From UBA1858 sp964636225 (GTDB lineage Bacteria > Pseudomonadota > Gammaproteobacteria > UBA4575), in assembly GCA_964636225.1 (NCBI GenBank), contig CAZWQM010000009.1, positions 1-64,000 on the forward strand: DNA of 64,000 bases, in the 5' to 3' direction. Of the stretch, positions 42,841 to 50,750 are shown in pieces (within the stretch, counting starts at the first letter, position 1; each line of letters opens with the position of its first letter). The notes beneath the pieces are model-generated. The model had not been told where the DNA came from. It worked only from the letters and a program-made list of their open reading frames with translations, and searched no databases. The translations under genes and the position numbers were made by a program.

Positions 42841-43753
42841 TTGACGACTGTTTTGGTAACCGGCGGGCCGGTTTTGTCGGTTCGCATACGGTAGATCTGC
42901 TGCTGGAACAGAATTTTTCAGTGCGTGTGTTGGATAATTTCTCAAACGGATCAATAAACAACCTTCCTGAGCATCCTCTACTGGAAGTGATTGAAGGGGA
43001 TATTACCGATACGAGCGATGTTAAGCAGGCCATGCAGGGCGTGGAGCAATGTATTCATCTGGCTGCGCAGGTATCGGTAGTGGTTCGGTGGAAGATGCCA
43101 GCTTCTCGGCACAACAAAATATACTTGGCTTTGTGAATATTATTGAGGCCATGCGTAAGAATAATGTTTCGCGTTTGGTCTATGCCTCGTCCGCGGCGGC
43201 GTATGGAAATCCAGCTGAGCTGCCACTGCGTGAAAATTCTTTAATGACACCGAAATCACCTTATGGCTTGGAAAAGAAAGTTAACGAACAGTATGCCGAA
43301 TTGTTTTTGAATCTGCATCAGATGTCCGCCTGTGGTATGCGCTACTTTAATGTGTATGGACCACGTCAGGATTCCAAGTCCCCATATGCTGGAGTGATTG
43401 CCTTATTTGTTGAACGCATTAAGAATAAGCAATCATTGAATGTCTTCGGTGACGGTTTGCAAACACGAGATTTTGTTTATGTCAGTGATGTTGCGCGAAC
43501 AAATCTGGCAGCACTGAAAAGTGAGTTCAACGGCGCCTGTAATGTGGCGACCGAAAAAACGGTCACGTTGCTTGAATTAATCGAAGTGCTGGAAGACTTG
43601 TGCGGCTGGCAAGTGGAAAAGAATTTTCTGCCACCAAGAGAAGGGGACATTGTGCATTCTGTTGCGGTGGTGGATCGCATGAATAATGAATTGGCTTATA
43701 ACGCGCAAGTCAATCTACATCAGGGTTTGCAAGCCTTGCTTGATGAAGCCTGA
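42841..43753 (+). pseudogene. NAD-dependent sugar epimerase (UDP-glucose 4-epimerase type), two frameshifts
   Basis: GGAGG, five bases before a TTG at 42841, begins MTTVLVTGG. One G is missing near 42863, where the next frame reads GFVGSHTVDLLLEQNF. A second single G is missing near 43088, after IHLAAQVSV, where the last frame resumes GSVEDASFSAQQN. The remainder has VYASSAAAYG, YGLEK (Tyr and Lys of the short-chain dehydrogenase dyad) and ends near 43753. Restored, it is a 300-aa extended SDR enzyme. Either the gene is inactivated or both indels are sequencing errors; the first destroys the NAD-binding motif frame. Confidence 0.82.
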
Positions 43754-43885
43754 AATCACACTTTACCTATAACTATATCCTTAAATACTCACGTCGCGCT
43801 TTTTTGCTTCAATCCTATTGGCCTGCAAGTTGCGCGAGTTCCGTAATTTCAATAGCATGTCGCAAAATATCATTGTGAATAGGTT

Positions 43886-44203
43886 ATGACAGGATTTATC
43901 AAGCAATTGCTTTTGGGGGAGAGGGGTGGCTGGCGACAGTCACACAAATCTAAAAAGATCTCTACTCGACAACGAAACAAAATTCGCAACAATATCCCTG
44001 TGCTTGGCCCTCAATTGAATGATCAGGAAAAACGAATTATTCAGCTGGGAATTATCGCCGGTTCATTGCTGGGAATCATTCGAGAAAAAGATTTAATTGA
44101 TGATGAAGAATTAAAAAGAATACTGGATCTTGCGCAATCAGAAGCAAATATGGCAAGCAAAACAGGTGGTAAAAAATCGGGTAGGTATCGGTACCATTCA
44201 TAA
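43886..44203 (+). CDS. Hypothetical protein
   Basis: I do not recognise this 105-aa protein. It has a basic N-terminal half (QSHKSKKISTRQRNKIRNN) and a helical C-terminal half (NDQEKRIIQLGIIAGSLLGIIREKDLIDDEELKRILDLAQSEANM) with a basic tail. It has no signal peptide or clear membrane helix. It precedes a VOC gene by 21 bp. Small size and lack of known motifs leave some doubt that it is coding. Confidence 0.45.
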   Translation: MTGFIKQLLLGERGGWRQSHKSKKISTRQRNKIRNNIPVLGPQLNDQEKRIIQLGIIAGSLLGIIREKDLIDDEELKRILDLAQSEANMASKTGGKKSGRYRYHS

Positions 44204-44224
44204 ATACAGTGTCGGGAATAAGAT

Positions 44225-44584
44225 ATGAATGAACATGAAAAAATTAATTACATTGAATTTGCGGCAAAAGATATCTCGCAGGCAAAAAATTTTTTTAGTA
44301 GCGTGTTTGGCTGGCAATTTAAAGACTACGGCCCGGATTATATTGCATTTTCCAATCAGAGTGTGGATGGCGGTTTTTTTAAATCCGATCAGAATTCAAG
44401 TGCATCCAATGGCGCTGCACTGATGGTGTTTTACAGTCAGGATATTACTGCTAAACAGGCTAAAATTGAAAGCGCCGGGGGTACTATTCTTAAGCCGGTG
44501 TTTTCTTTTCCGGGTGGGCGTCGATTTCATTTTGCTGACCCAAATGAAAACGAATATGCTGTGTTGACAGATGTTCAGGAATAA
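44225..44584 (+). CDS. VOC family (glyoxalase/bleomycin resistance-like) protein
   Basis: A 119-aa protein with the vicinal oxygen chelate fold. It starts EKINYIEFAAKDISQAKNFFSSVFGWQFKDYG and ends RRFHFADPNENEYAVLTD, the usual pair of beta-alpha-beta-beta-beta modules. Similar small proteins are annotated as glyoxalase-like; substrate unknown. It lies 12 bp before a nitroreductase gene, so both may be expressed together. Confidence 0.88.
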   Translation: MNEHEKINYIEFAAKDISQAKNFFSSVFGWQFKDYGPDYIAFSNQSVDGGFFKSDQNSSASNGAALMVFYSQDITAKQAKIESAGGTILKPVFSFPGGRRFHFADPNENEYAVLTDVQE

Positions 44585-44596
44585 ACAGGAGAACAT

Positions 44597-45199
44597 ATGC
44601 AAACTTTAGAGGCGATACGGACACGTCGTTCAGTGAAATATTTTTATCCCGGTTATCAAATGAGCGAGACTGAAAAAAATGAAATCATTTCATTAGCCAT
44701 GCTGTCACCAACGGCTTTCAATATTCAGCACTGGCGCTTCGTGGTTGTGGATGACTCCGAGTTGCGTACACAAATAAGGCGGGTTGCAATGGATCAGGCG
44801 CAAGTGACCGATGCATCCTTGCTAATTATTCTGTGTGCAGACCTCAAGGCATGGGAGAAAGACACTTCACGGTACTGGTGCAATGCCGCTTCTGAAATAC
44901 AGAACTTCATGTTGCCTGCGATAGACGGCTATTATCGAGACAAAGATCAAGTACAAAGAGATGAAACCATGCGCAGTTGTGGAATTGCCGCGCAAACAAT
45001 CATGCTGGCTGCCAAATCATTGGGCTATGATTCCTGTCCCATGGATGGTTTTGATTTTCAACAGGTTGGAAAGTTGATCAACTTGCCTGACGATCATGTG
45101 ATTACTATGTTTGTCGCCATAGGCAAAGCAACACAGCCCGCGTGGCCGCGTGGGGGGCAGCTTACCCTGAATGAAGTCGTGGTGAATAATCGATTCTAA
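44597..45199 (+). CDS. Nitroreductase family FMN protein
   Basis: A 200-aa FMN oxidoreductase: RTRRSVKYFYPGYQ at the start, LSPTAFNIQHWRFVVVDD (FMN phosphate region) near residues 36-52, and SCGIAAQTIMLAAKSLGYDSCPMDGF near 130-155. Members reduce nitro compounds or quinones using NAD(P)H; the substrate here is unknown. AGGAG precedes the start. Confidence 0.9.
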   Translation: MQTLEAIRTRRSVKYFYPGYQMSETEKNEIISLAMLSPTAFNIQHWRFVVVDDSELRTQIRRVAMDQAQVTDASLLIILCADLKAWEKDTSRYWCNAASEIQNFMLPAIDGYYRDKDQVQRDETMRSCGIAAQTIMLAAKSLGYDSCPMDGFDFQQVGKLINLPDDHVITMFVAIGKATQPAWPRGGQLTLNEVVVNNRF

Positions 45200-45237
45200 T
45201 CATCAGTCCTAATGAAAGCTAATGTTGATCCGACTTA

Positions 45238-46221
45238 ATGAGTTTGAATAGCTTTCCTCGTCTTTCACTGGGCTTTTATCCCACACCAATAGAAAAGCTC
45301 GACAACCTGAGTAAGTTTCTGAACGGTCCGCAGATCTCTATCAAGCGGGATGATCAGTCCGGTCTGGCGCTGGGAGGCAATAAAGTACGCAAGCTGGAAT
45401 TTATCCTTGCCGATGCCATCAAACAGGGCGCTGATACCATTATTACGGCGGGCGCCAGTCAGTCCAACCATTGCCGGCAAACTGCGGCAGCGGCCGCTCG
45501 CTTACAGATGGAATGTCACTTGTTACTGGGAGGTAATTCGCCCAGAAGTGTTAATGGTAATCTGCTATTGGATAAACTGTTTGGCAGTCACATTCATTGG
45601 GTCGGCGAACATCGTAAAGGTGAGGATATCCAAAGCCTGGCCAGCGAATTGAAAGCGTCAGGTAAGAAACCTTATATTGTTCCCTATGGAGGTTCCAATG
45701 AATTGGGGGTAATGGGTTTTTGTCATGCAATGCAGGAGTTGAATATTCAGTGTGAATCGAAGTCGCTGTATACACACATTGTCTTTGCTTCCAGCTCCGG
45801 GGGCACTCAGGCGGGACTTATGTTGGGAAATAAACTTACAGGATTAAATTGTCAGATTACAGGGATTGGTATTGATAAAGCGGAAACTGATCAGTCAACA
45901 CTGAGTGAAACCATTGTATGTCTGGCGAATAATGCAGGATCCATGTTGGGTATGAATGAACATCTCAGTTTGAAGGATGTCATCTTAAACACAGACTATT
46001 ATGGCGAGGGATATGCCTGCATAGGTGATCGTGAACGCGAGGCCATAGTATTACTGGCGCGTCATGAAGGCATTTTACTGGACCCGGTTTATACCGGTCG
46101 AGCCATGGGCGGGTTGATCGATTTGATCAGGTCGAAACAAATAACATCCCTGGATAATATATTATTCTGGCATACAGGAGGTGTGCCTGCGTTATTTGCC
46201 TATGTGGATCATGTTGTTTAA
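45238..46221 (+). CDS. D-cysteine desulfhydrase / ACC deaminase family PLP enzyme
   Basis: A 327-aa type II PLP enzyme. The lysine that binds PLP is in LALGGNKVRKLEFILADA near residues 42-59, and ITAGASQSNHCRQTAAAAA follows. Phosphate is bound by SSGGTQAGL near 190. D-cysteine desulfhydrase releases sulfide, pyruvate and ammonia, while the related 1-aminocyclopropane-1-carboxylate deaminase opens ACC; sequence alone does not settle which, but D-cysteine desulfhydrase is the commoner gammaproteobacterial form. Confidence 0.85.
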   Translation: MSLNSFPRLSLGFYPTPIEKLDNLSKFLNGPQISIKRDDQSGLALGGNKVRKLEFILADAIKQGADTIITAGASQSNHCRQTAAAAARLQMECHLLLGGNSPRSVNGNLLLDKLFGSHIHWVGEHRKGEDIQSLASELKASGKKPYIVPYGGSNELGVMGFCHAMQELNIQCESKSLYTHIVFASSSGGTQAGLMLGNKLTGLNCQITGIGIDKAETDQSTLSETIVCLANNAGSMLGMNEHLSLKDVILNTDYYGEGYACIGDREREAIVLLARHEGILLDPVYTGRAMGGLIDLIRSKQITSLDNILFWHTGGVPALFAYVDHVV

Positions 46222-46242
46222 TAGTTATCACTGGTTAAAAAT

Positions 46243-46800
46243 ATGAAAGAAACAGCAGTCATAGAATCCACGCAGCGATGGCTGGAGAAATTTGTTATCC
46301 AGCTAAATCTTTGTCCTTTTGCCAAACGGGTCACGGTTAAAAACCGGATGCGTATAGCAGTGACATACGCGCTCACAGAACAACAGTTATTACGGGCATT
46401 AGCCTTTGAACTGGATTTATTGAATGAATCTTCTGTATTGGAAACAAGCTTATTGATTCATCCAAACGTGTTGAACGATTTCATGGATTACAATCAGTTT
46501 CTCGATCTTGTTGATGGACTGCTACAGGAAATGAAGCTGGAAGGAGTATTTCAAATCGCCACCTTTCACCCGCACTATCAATTTAATGGTACATCGTTTA
46601 ATGACGCTGAGAATTATACCAATCGTGCCCCTTATCCTATGTTGCATTTATTATCTGAAGACAGTGTTGAAAAAGCCGTAAAGACTTATTCAAATGTAGA
46701 ACAAATTCCTGTGCAGAATATTGCGTTGATGGATAATCTGGGAGCAGCAAAACTTAAGCAAATTCTAGCCGACTGTTTAGTGGCAACGAACGAAAAATGA
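46243..46800 (+). CDS. DUF1415 family protein
   Basis: A 185-aa DUF1415 protein: STQRWLEKFVIQLNLCPFAKR at the N-terminus, LLIHPNVLNDFMDYNQFLDLVDGLL, FQIATFHPHYQFNGT and NYTNRAPYPMLHLLSEDSVEKA. The function is unknown. It follows the desulfhydrase gene by 21 bp and overlaps the hydrolase gene by four bases (ATGA), so it is translationally linked to it. Confidence 0.88.
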   Translation: MKETAVIESTQRWLEKFVIQLNLCPFAKRVTVKNRMRIAVTYALTEQQLLRALAFELDLLNESSVLETSLLIHPNVLNDFMDYNQFLDLVDGLLQEMKLEGVFQIATFHPHYQFNGTSFNDAENYTNRAPYPMLHLLSEDSVEKAVKTYSNVEQIPVQNIALMDNLGAAKLKQILADCLVATNEK

Positions 46801-47495
46801 AATCCTGTAAGAGCGTAATCATTACTCTATTGCTGATGATGTCTTCAATCAGTGCGCAGGCGTCTTGTGTAATTCTTTTGCATGGTCTGGCCCGTAATAG
46901 TGGCTCTATGGAAAAGCTGCAGGAGAAGTTGGCAAGTGAACACTATCAGGTTGTTAATTTTGGATATCCTTCAAGAGATTTTCAAATTGAAAAACTGGCA
47001 GAACTCGCAAATAAACCGGCATTAAAAGAATGCCAGCCAGAGCAAGCGGTTAATTTTGTGACGCACTCTCTGGGCGGAATTCTTGTGCGTCAATACTTAT
47101 CGCAACATCCCATTGAAAATCTGCGGCATGTAGTGATGTTGGGTCCGCCCAATAAAGGCAGCGAAGTCGTCGATAAGTTAAGCGATATGCCTGGCTATAA
47201 GTTTATTAACGGAAAAGCCGGTATGCAATTAAGCACTGATATAAACAGTGTCCCAAATAAACTGGGACGAGCGAATTTTGATTTAGGCATTATTGCAGGA
47301 ACAAGCAGTATTAACTTGATTTTATCCTGGATTATCCCAGGTGAAGATGATGGTAAGGTGTTGGTGGAGCGCACTCGACTTGAAGGTATGAATGATCACC
47401 TGAGTTTGCCTGTCACACACACGTTTATGATGAGAAATAAAACGGTTATCGCACAAGTTTTACACTATTTTAAGTTTGGAAAGTTTAATGGATAA
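46797..47495 (+). CDS. Exported alpha/beta hydrolase (lipase-like)
   Basis: A 232-aa secreted hydrolase with a signal peptide ending near SAQA-SCV. It has LLHGLARNSGSM (oxyanion hole), the nucleophile elbow THSLGGI (Ser near residue 92), a likely acid in EDDGKV and the catalytic His in VTHTFMM. It resembles triacylglycerol lipase or esterase proteins annotated from marine gammaproteobacteria. Substrate unknown. The end overlaps the next gene by 20 bases. Confidence 0.88.
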   Translation: MKSCKSVIITLLLMMSSISAQASCVILLHGLARNSGSMEKLQEKLASEHYQVVNFGYPSRDFQIEKLAELANKPALKECQPEQAVNFVTHSLGGILVRQYLSQHPIENLRHVVMLGPPNKGSEVVDKLSDMPGYKFINGKAGMQLSTDINSVPNKLGRANFDLGIIAGTSSINLILSWIIPGEDDGKVLVERTRLEGMNDHLSLPVTHTFMMRNKTVIAQVLHYFKFGKFNG

Positions 47496-48105
47496 AAAGC
47501 GTATTAAGATTATATGGGTTGTTATTTATTCAGCAGTATTGATTTGGTCAGCCATTAATCCCAAAGATCGACTGACCTGGCTTCTGGAAGTGGCACCGGC
47601 CTTGATTGCTGCGGGGTTGATGTTGATCACGTACAATCGGTTTCGTCTCACGCCGTTACTGTATTTTTTCATTTTGTTGCATTGCATCTTACTGATGGTG
47701 GGTGGCCACTACACTTACGCGGAGGTGCCTCTGTTCGACTGGCTGCAATCAACTCTTGACCTGCAAAGAAATAATTACGATAAGGTTGGCCATTTTATGC
47801 AAGGCTTTGTACCGGCTTTGTTGGCAAGAGAGATTCTAATTAGAAAAGAAGCAGTTAATGCAAAATTCTGGCTGAATCTGTTTGTTGTTTCTGTGTGTCT
47901 GGCATTCAGTGCTTTGTATGAATTAATCGAATGGTGGGTGATATTGCTGTCGGGGGCTGATGCGGAAGCCTTTCTAGGAACTCAGGGCTATGTGTGGGAT
48001 ACGCAGTCAGATATGGCATGGGTGTTAACAGGTGCGATTTGTTGTCTACTGCTGTTATCCCGACGCCATGACTACCAGATTCAGGACATTCAGTTGTACC
48101 GTTAA
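47476..48105 (+). CDS. DUF2238 family membrane protein (YjdF-like)
   Basis: A 209-aa protein with about six membrane helices and the YjdF signature NNYDKVGHFMQGFVPALLAREIL, ALYELIEWWVILLSGADAEAFLGTQGYVWDTQSDM. The function of the family is unknown. The conserved His, Glu and Asp residues suggest metal binding or an enzymatic site in the membrane. The first start overlaps the hydrolase end by 20 bases; ATG at 47488 (MDKK) is an alternative with a smaller overlap. Confidence 0.88.
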   Translation: MESLMDKKRIKIIWVVIYSAVLIWSAINPKDRLTWLLEVAPALIAAGLMLITYNRFRLTPLLYFFILLHCILLMVGGHYTYAEVPLFDWLQSTLDLQRNNYDKVGHFMQGFVPALLAREILIRKEAVNAKFWLNLFVVSVCLAFSALYELIEWWVILLSGADAEAFLGTQGYVWDTQSDMAWVLTGAICCLLLLSRRHDYQIQDIQLYR

Positions 48106-48136
48106 TATTAGCTACTAATAAGTTTAAAGATAAAAA

Positions 48137-48478
48137 ATGAGTGATCTACCCAATTGCCCTAAATGCAATTCTGAATACACCTATCAGGATGGCGAATTAT
48201 TAATCTGTCCCGAGTGTGCTCATGAATGGTCGGCTAATCATGATGCGAGTACATCAAAAGACGAGCTGATAGTTATGGATTCAAATGGAAATCAATTACA
48301 GGACGGTGACACGATAAGTGTGATTAAGGACTTGAAAGTCAAGGGATCTTCCGACGTGGTGAAGTTGGGAACCAAAGTTAAAAATATTCATCTGGTAGAA
48401 GGCAATCATAACATTGACTGCAAGATATCCGGCATAGGGGCAATGAAGCTCAAATCGGAATTTGTAAAAAAAGTTTAG
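48137..48478 (+). CDS. yjdM: YjdM (PhnA) family zinc ribbon protein
   Basis: A 113-aa protein with an N-terminal zinc ribbon (CPKCNSEYTYQDGELLICPECAHEW) and a C-terminal SH3-like domain (VMDSNGNQLQDGDTISVIKDLKVKGSSDVVKLGTKVKNI). It was once named PhnA, but that link to phosphonate use is doubtful. Its function is unknown. It is the last gene of the run starting near 44.2 kb. Confidence 0.92.
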   Translation: MSDLPNCPKCNSEYTYQDGELLICPECAHEWSANHDASTSKDELIVMDSNGNQLQDGDTISVIKDLKVKGSSDVVKLGTKVKNIHLVEGNHNIDCKISGIGAMKLKSEFVKKV

Positions 48479-48481
48479 CTG

Positions 48482-48748
48482 CTATTGTTGTCTGTTCTTT
48501 TTTTTACGTGCCTGCTGCCAGATAGTGTTTTCTGACTTGAAAGTTTTTAAGTATAACGCTTCAACTTTCTTTCTAGCCCAAGGCGTTCTGCGTAGAAATT
48601 TTAATGAGGATGAAATGCTGGGTTCGTGAGTAAAGCAATTGATTTTAATGCGTAAGCCGAGTTGTTCCCAGCCATAATGCGCTTCAAGTTGAGTCAGCAT
48701 GGCTTTCAGGGTGATGTCATGCAGAAGGTCTTTACTGCCATGTGACAT
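48482..48748 (-). CDS. VF530-type DNA-binding family protein
   Basis: An 88-aa protein of the VF530 (DUF2132) family: LHDITLKAMLTQLEAHYGWEQLGLRIKINCF, SISSSLKFLRRTPWARKKVEALYLK. Family members are small basic proteins whose structure resembles DNA-binding folds, with unknown role. It starts one base inside the stop codon of the RRM gene, so the two are coupled. Confidence 0.85.
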   Translation of the reverse strand: MSHGSKDLLHDITLKAMLTQLEAHYGWEQLGLRIKINCFTHEPSISSSLKFLRRTPWARKKVEALYLKTFKSENTIWQQARKKKNRQQ

Positions 48749-49071
48749 TATGTTTGTCGGTAAGGGTTAAATTTTTTGTTTGTTTTTTCACTCTTAATAG
48801 ATTTTTGTCTGGAAGATTCAGGTTCGGAAGATTTATCTTCGGCTTTTTTAACCCGCATTCGGCTACCATGAATTTCCTTGCCATTCAGATTTTTCATAGC
48901 TACTTTGGCTTCCCCTGCCTTGGGCATTTCAATAAAACCAAACCCCTTGGATTCGCCCGTCACTTTGTCCAGCAAAATATTGCAAGACTGAATAGCACCA
49001 TAAGGTTTGAACAAGGTCTGTAACTGTTCTTCTGATATATTGCGATCAAGATTGCGAATGAGTAATTTCAT
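48748..49071 (-). CDS. RRM domain RNA-binding protein
   Basis: A 107-aa protein made of one RNA recognition motif with RNP2 (LLIRNL) and RNP1 (KGFGFIEM) at normal spacing, followed by a basic, serine-rich tail (about residues 75-107) and no other domain. Bacterial RRM proteins of this type are small RNA-binding proteins of poorly known role. It shares its end with the VF530 gene. Confidence 0.92.
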   Translation of the reverse strand: MKLLIRNLDRNISEEQLQTLFKPYGAIQSCNILLDKVTGESKGFGFIEMPKAGEAKVAMKNLNGKEIHGSRMRVKKAEDKSSEPESSRQKSIKSEKTNKKFNPYRQT

Positions 49072-49086
49072 GATGACTATTAAAAA

Positions 49087-49371
49087 ATGGCTAAGGTTTT
49101 TAAGGATGCCCAGTCTATATCAGTTGGCAACGCTGGTCAGATGTTCTATTTTAAAAATATGAAGCAAGTTATCACAGGATATCATCAGGACGAGCAACAG
49201 GACTGGGTTGCCGAGCTTGCCTGTGGTCATTATCAGCATATCCGACATAATCCACCCTGGACCCAGCGGCCTTGGGTCGTCACTTCGCAAGGACGCGCGT
49301 CTAAACTTGGTTATCAGCTTGAGTGTAGAGAATGCGATCAGGGTGAACCTAAAGACAGCTCTACAGCATAA
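49087..49371 (+). CDS. DUF3565 family protein
   Basis: The recognisable part is ITGYHQDEQQDWVAELACGHYQHIRHNPPWTQRPWVVTSQGR...LECRECD, with Cys and His residues arranged as a small zinc-binding domain typical of DUF3565. The family usually starts close to MKQVITGYHQD, so the true start may be the ATG at 49159 (about 70 aa) rather than 49087; neither has a good ribosome binding site. Function unknown. The end overlaps the convergent unknown gene by 11 bases. Confidence 0.8.
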   Translation: MAKVFKDAQSISVGNAGQMFYFKNMKQVITGYHQDEQQDWVAELACGHYQHIRHNPPWTQRPWVVTSQGRASKLGYQLECRECDQGEPKDSSTA

Positions 49372-49771
49372 GATTAGTGGAGGGTTCGAAGTTTTCCACG
49401 GAATATTGTTTCAGCCAGTCAATGTCCAGATCGGGATTGTTAGCCGTTCTTGATTTTGCCTGATGATAAGCCTCTGTAAATTCACTGTCCTGACTATTAT
49501 GCCACTGATCAACTTGTTTAAGCACATTGGTAGCTTCTGCACGAAATACTTCCTCAAACACGGCGTCAACAATGAATGCAATTTTTTGCCGGGAGGAAAT
49601 ATTGCACGACTGGGTGTAGGTTTCGCAAATACCCAACATGCAAGCCGTAACATATTTGCTGTTATATAATGCTGTCGGCACAGTACCGAGTTCATCTTTT
49701 AACGGGTCAAAGCAGTCGGACATGGCGCGTTGAAGCTTTCGTTTACACTTGCCTGAGTTAAATCCAAACAT
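49361..49771 (-). CDS. Hypothetical protein
   Basis: I do not recognise this 136-aa protein. It is helical by composition, contains five cysteines clustered toward the N-terminal half (GKCKRK, SDCFD, TACMLGIC, QSCNIS), and has no signal peptide. The cysteine number suggests metal or heme binding, but no known motif is visible. It is convergent with the DUF3565 gene. Confidence 0.55.
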   Translation of the reverse strand: MFGFNSGKCKRKLQRAMSDCFDPLKDELGTVPTALYNSKYVTACMLGICETYTQSCNISSRQKIAFIVDAVFEEVFRAEATNVLKQVDQWHNSQDSEFTEAYHQAKSRTANNPDLDIDWLKQYSVENFEPSTNLML

Positions 49772-49892
49772 GATTTCTATACTGATTGATGGTTGATAAT
49801 CTCGCCATTGTCATTGCGATAGCGACAATGCACAGCGGGCGCGTGGCCAGCTTATTGCATGTAGATAGAGATATTACTATAAACTTTGTTCT

Positions 49893-50747
49893 ATGACGTC
49901 TCTACAGCCAATAATTTTCACCGATATGGACGGTTCCCTGCTGGATCATGCAACTTATAGTCATGCCGAAGCGGATGAATGTCTGAACTGGTTGAAACAA
50001 AAGCAAATTCCCGTTATTCCTGTCACCAGCAAGACATGCGCAGAAGTGTTAATGCTTCGTCAGCAGTTGAATAATGAAGCGCCATTTATTGTTGAAAATG
50101 GTGCAGCCATATACATACCACTAAACGAATTGCAGCCTTCAAGTTCGGAAGTGGCAAGATCAGAGGACTTTCTGATCAGAACTTTTGTGGATTCGCGAGT
50201 GCACTGGCAAGGCCTGCTAAAAACTGTAGGAACGCACCTGAATGATGCATTCCTGACATTTCAGCAGGCTGGGATTGAAGGAATTATGCAAATGACCGGG
50301 CTGAATCAACAACAAGCGCAACTGGCCGCGCAACGTGAATACGGCGAACCTCTGAAATGGCTGGGCAGTGACGCACAATATGATGAATTTCGTGAATTTA
50401 TACAGGCGCAAGGTGGACAGCTATTGCGTGGCGGCCGATTCATTCATCTTTCAGGCGCATGCGATAAAGGTATCGCCCTGCAATGGTTGCTGAATCAATA
50501 TCGGCAGCATTATGCAGAAAAGACTGTGGTTAGTATTGCGCTAGGAGACAGTCAGAATGATATCGCCATGCTGGAAGCGGTCGATCACGCCATTATTATT
50601 CGTTCGCCTGTGCATGACTATCCGCAATTAAGTGATAATACAGAACAGTCAGTGTACAGAACGCAGGCACTTGGACCGAGTGGCTGGGCAGAAGGAATTA
50701 CCTATGTGCTGGATAAATTAAAAATAAATATACGAATTAAAGGGTGA
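49893..50747 (+). CDS. HAD-family glucosyl/mannosyl-3-phosphoglycerate phosphatase
   Basis: A 284-aa phosphatase of the MPGP branch of HAD hydrolases. HAD motif I is FTDMDGSLLD (residues 9-18), motif II PVTSKT near 49, and motifs III/IV CDKGIALQW and ALGDSQNDIAML near 190-230. It removes the phosphate from a sugar-3-phosphoglycerate to give the osmolyte. The next gene, three bases on, is a glycosyl-3-phosphoglycerate synthase of the glucosyl type, so the product is probably glucosylglycerate. Confidence 0.88.
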   Translation: MTSLQPIIFTDMDGSLLDHATYSHAEADECLNWLKQKQIPVIPVTSKTCAEVLMLRQQLNNEAPFIVENGAAIYIPLNELQPSSSEVARSEDFLIRTFVDSRVHWQGLLKTVGTHLNDAFLTFQQAGIEGIMQMTGLNQQQAQLAAQREYGEPLKWLGSDAQYDEFREFIQAQGGQLLRGGRFIHLSGACDKGIALQWLLNQYRQHYAEKTVVSIALGDSQNDIAMLEAVDHAIIIRSPVHDYPQLSDNTEQSVYRTQALGPSGWAEGITYVLDKLKINIRIKG

Positions 50748-50750
50748 TCA

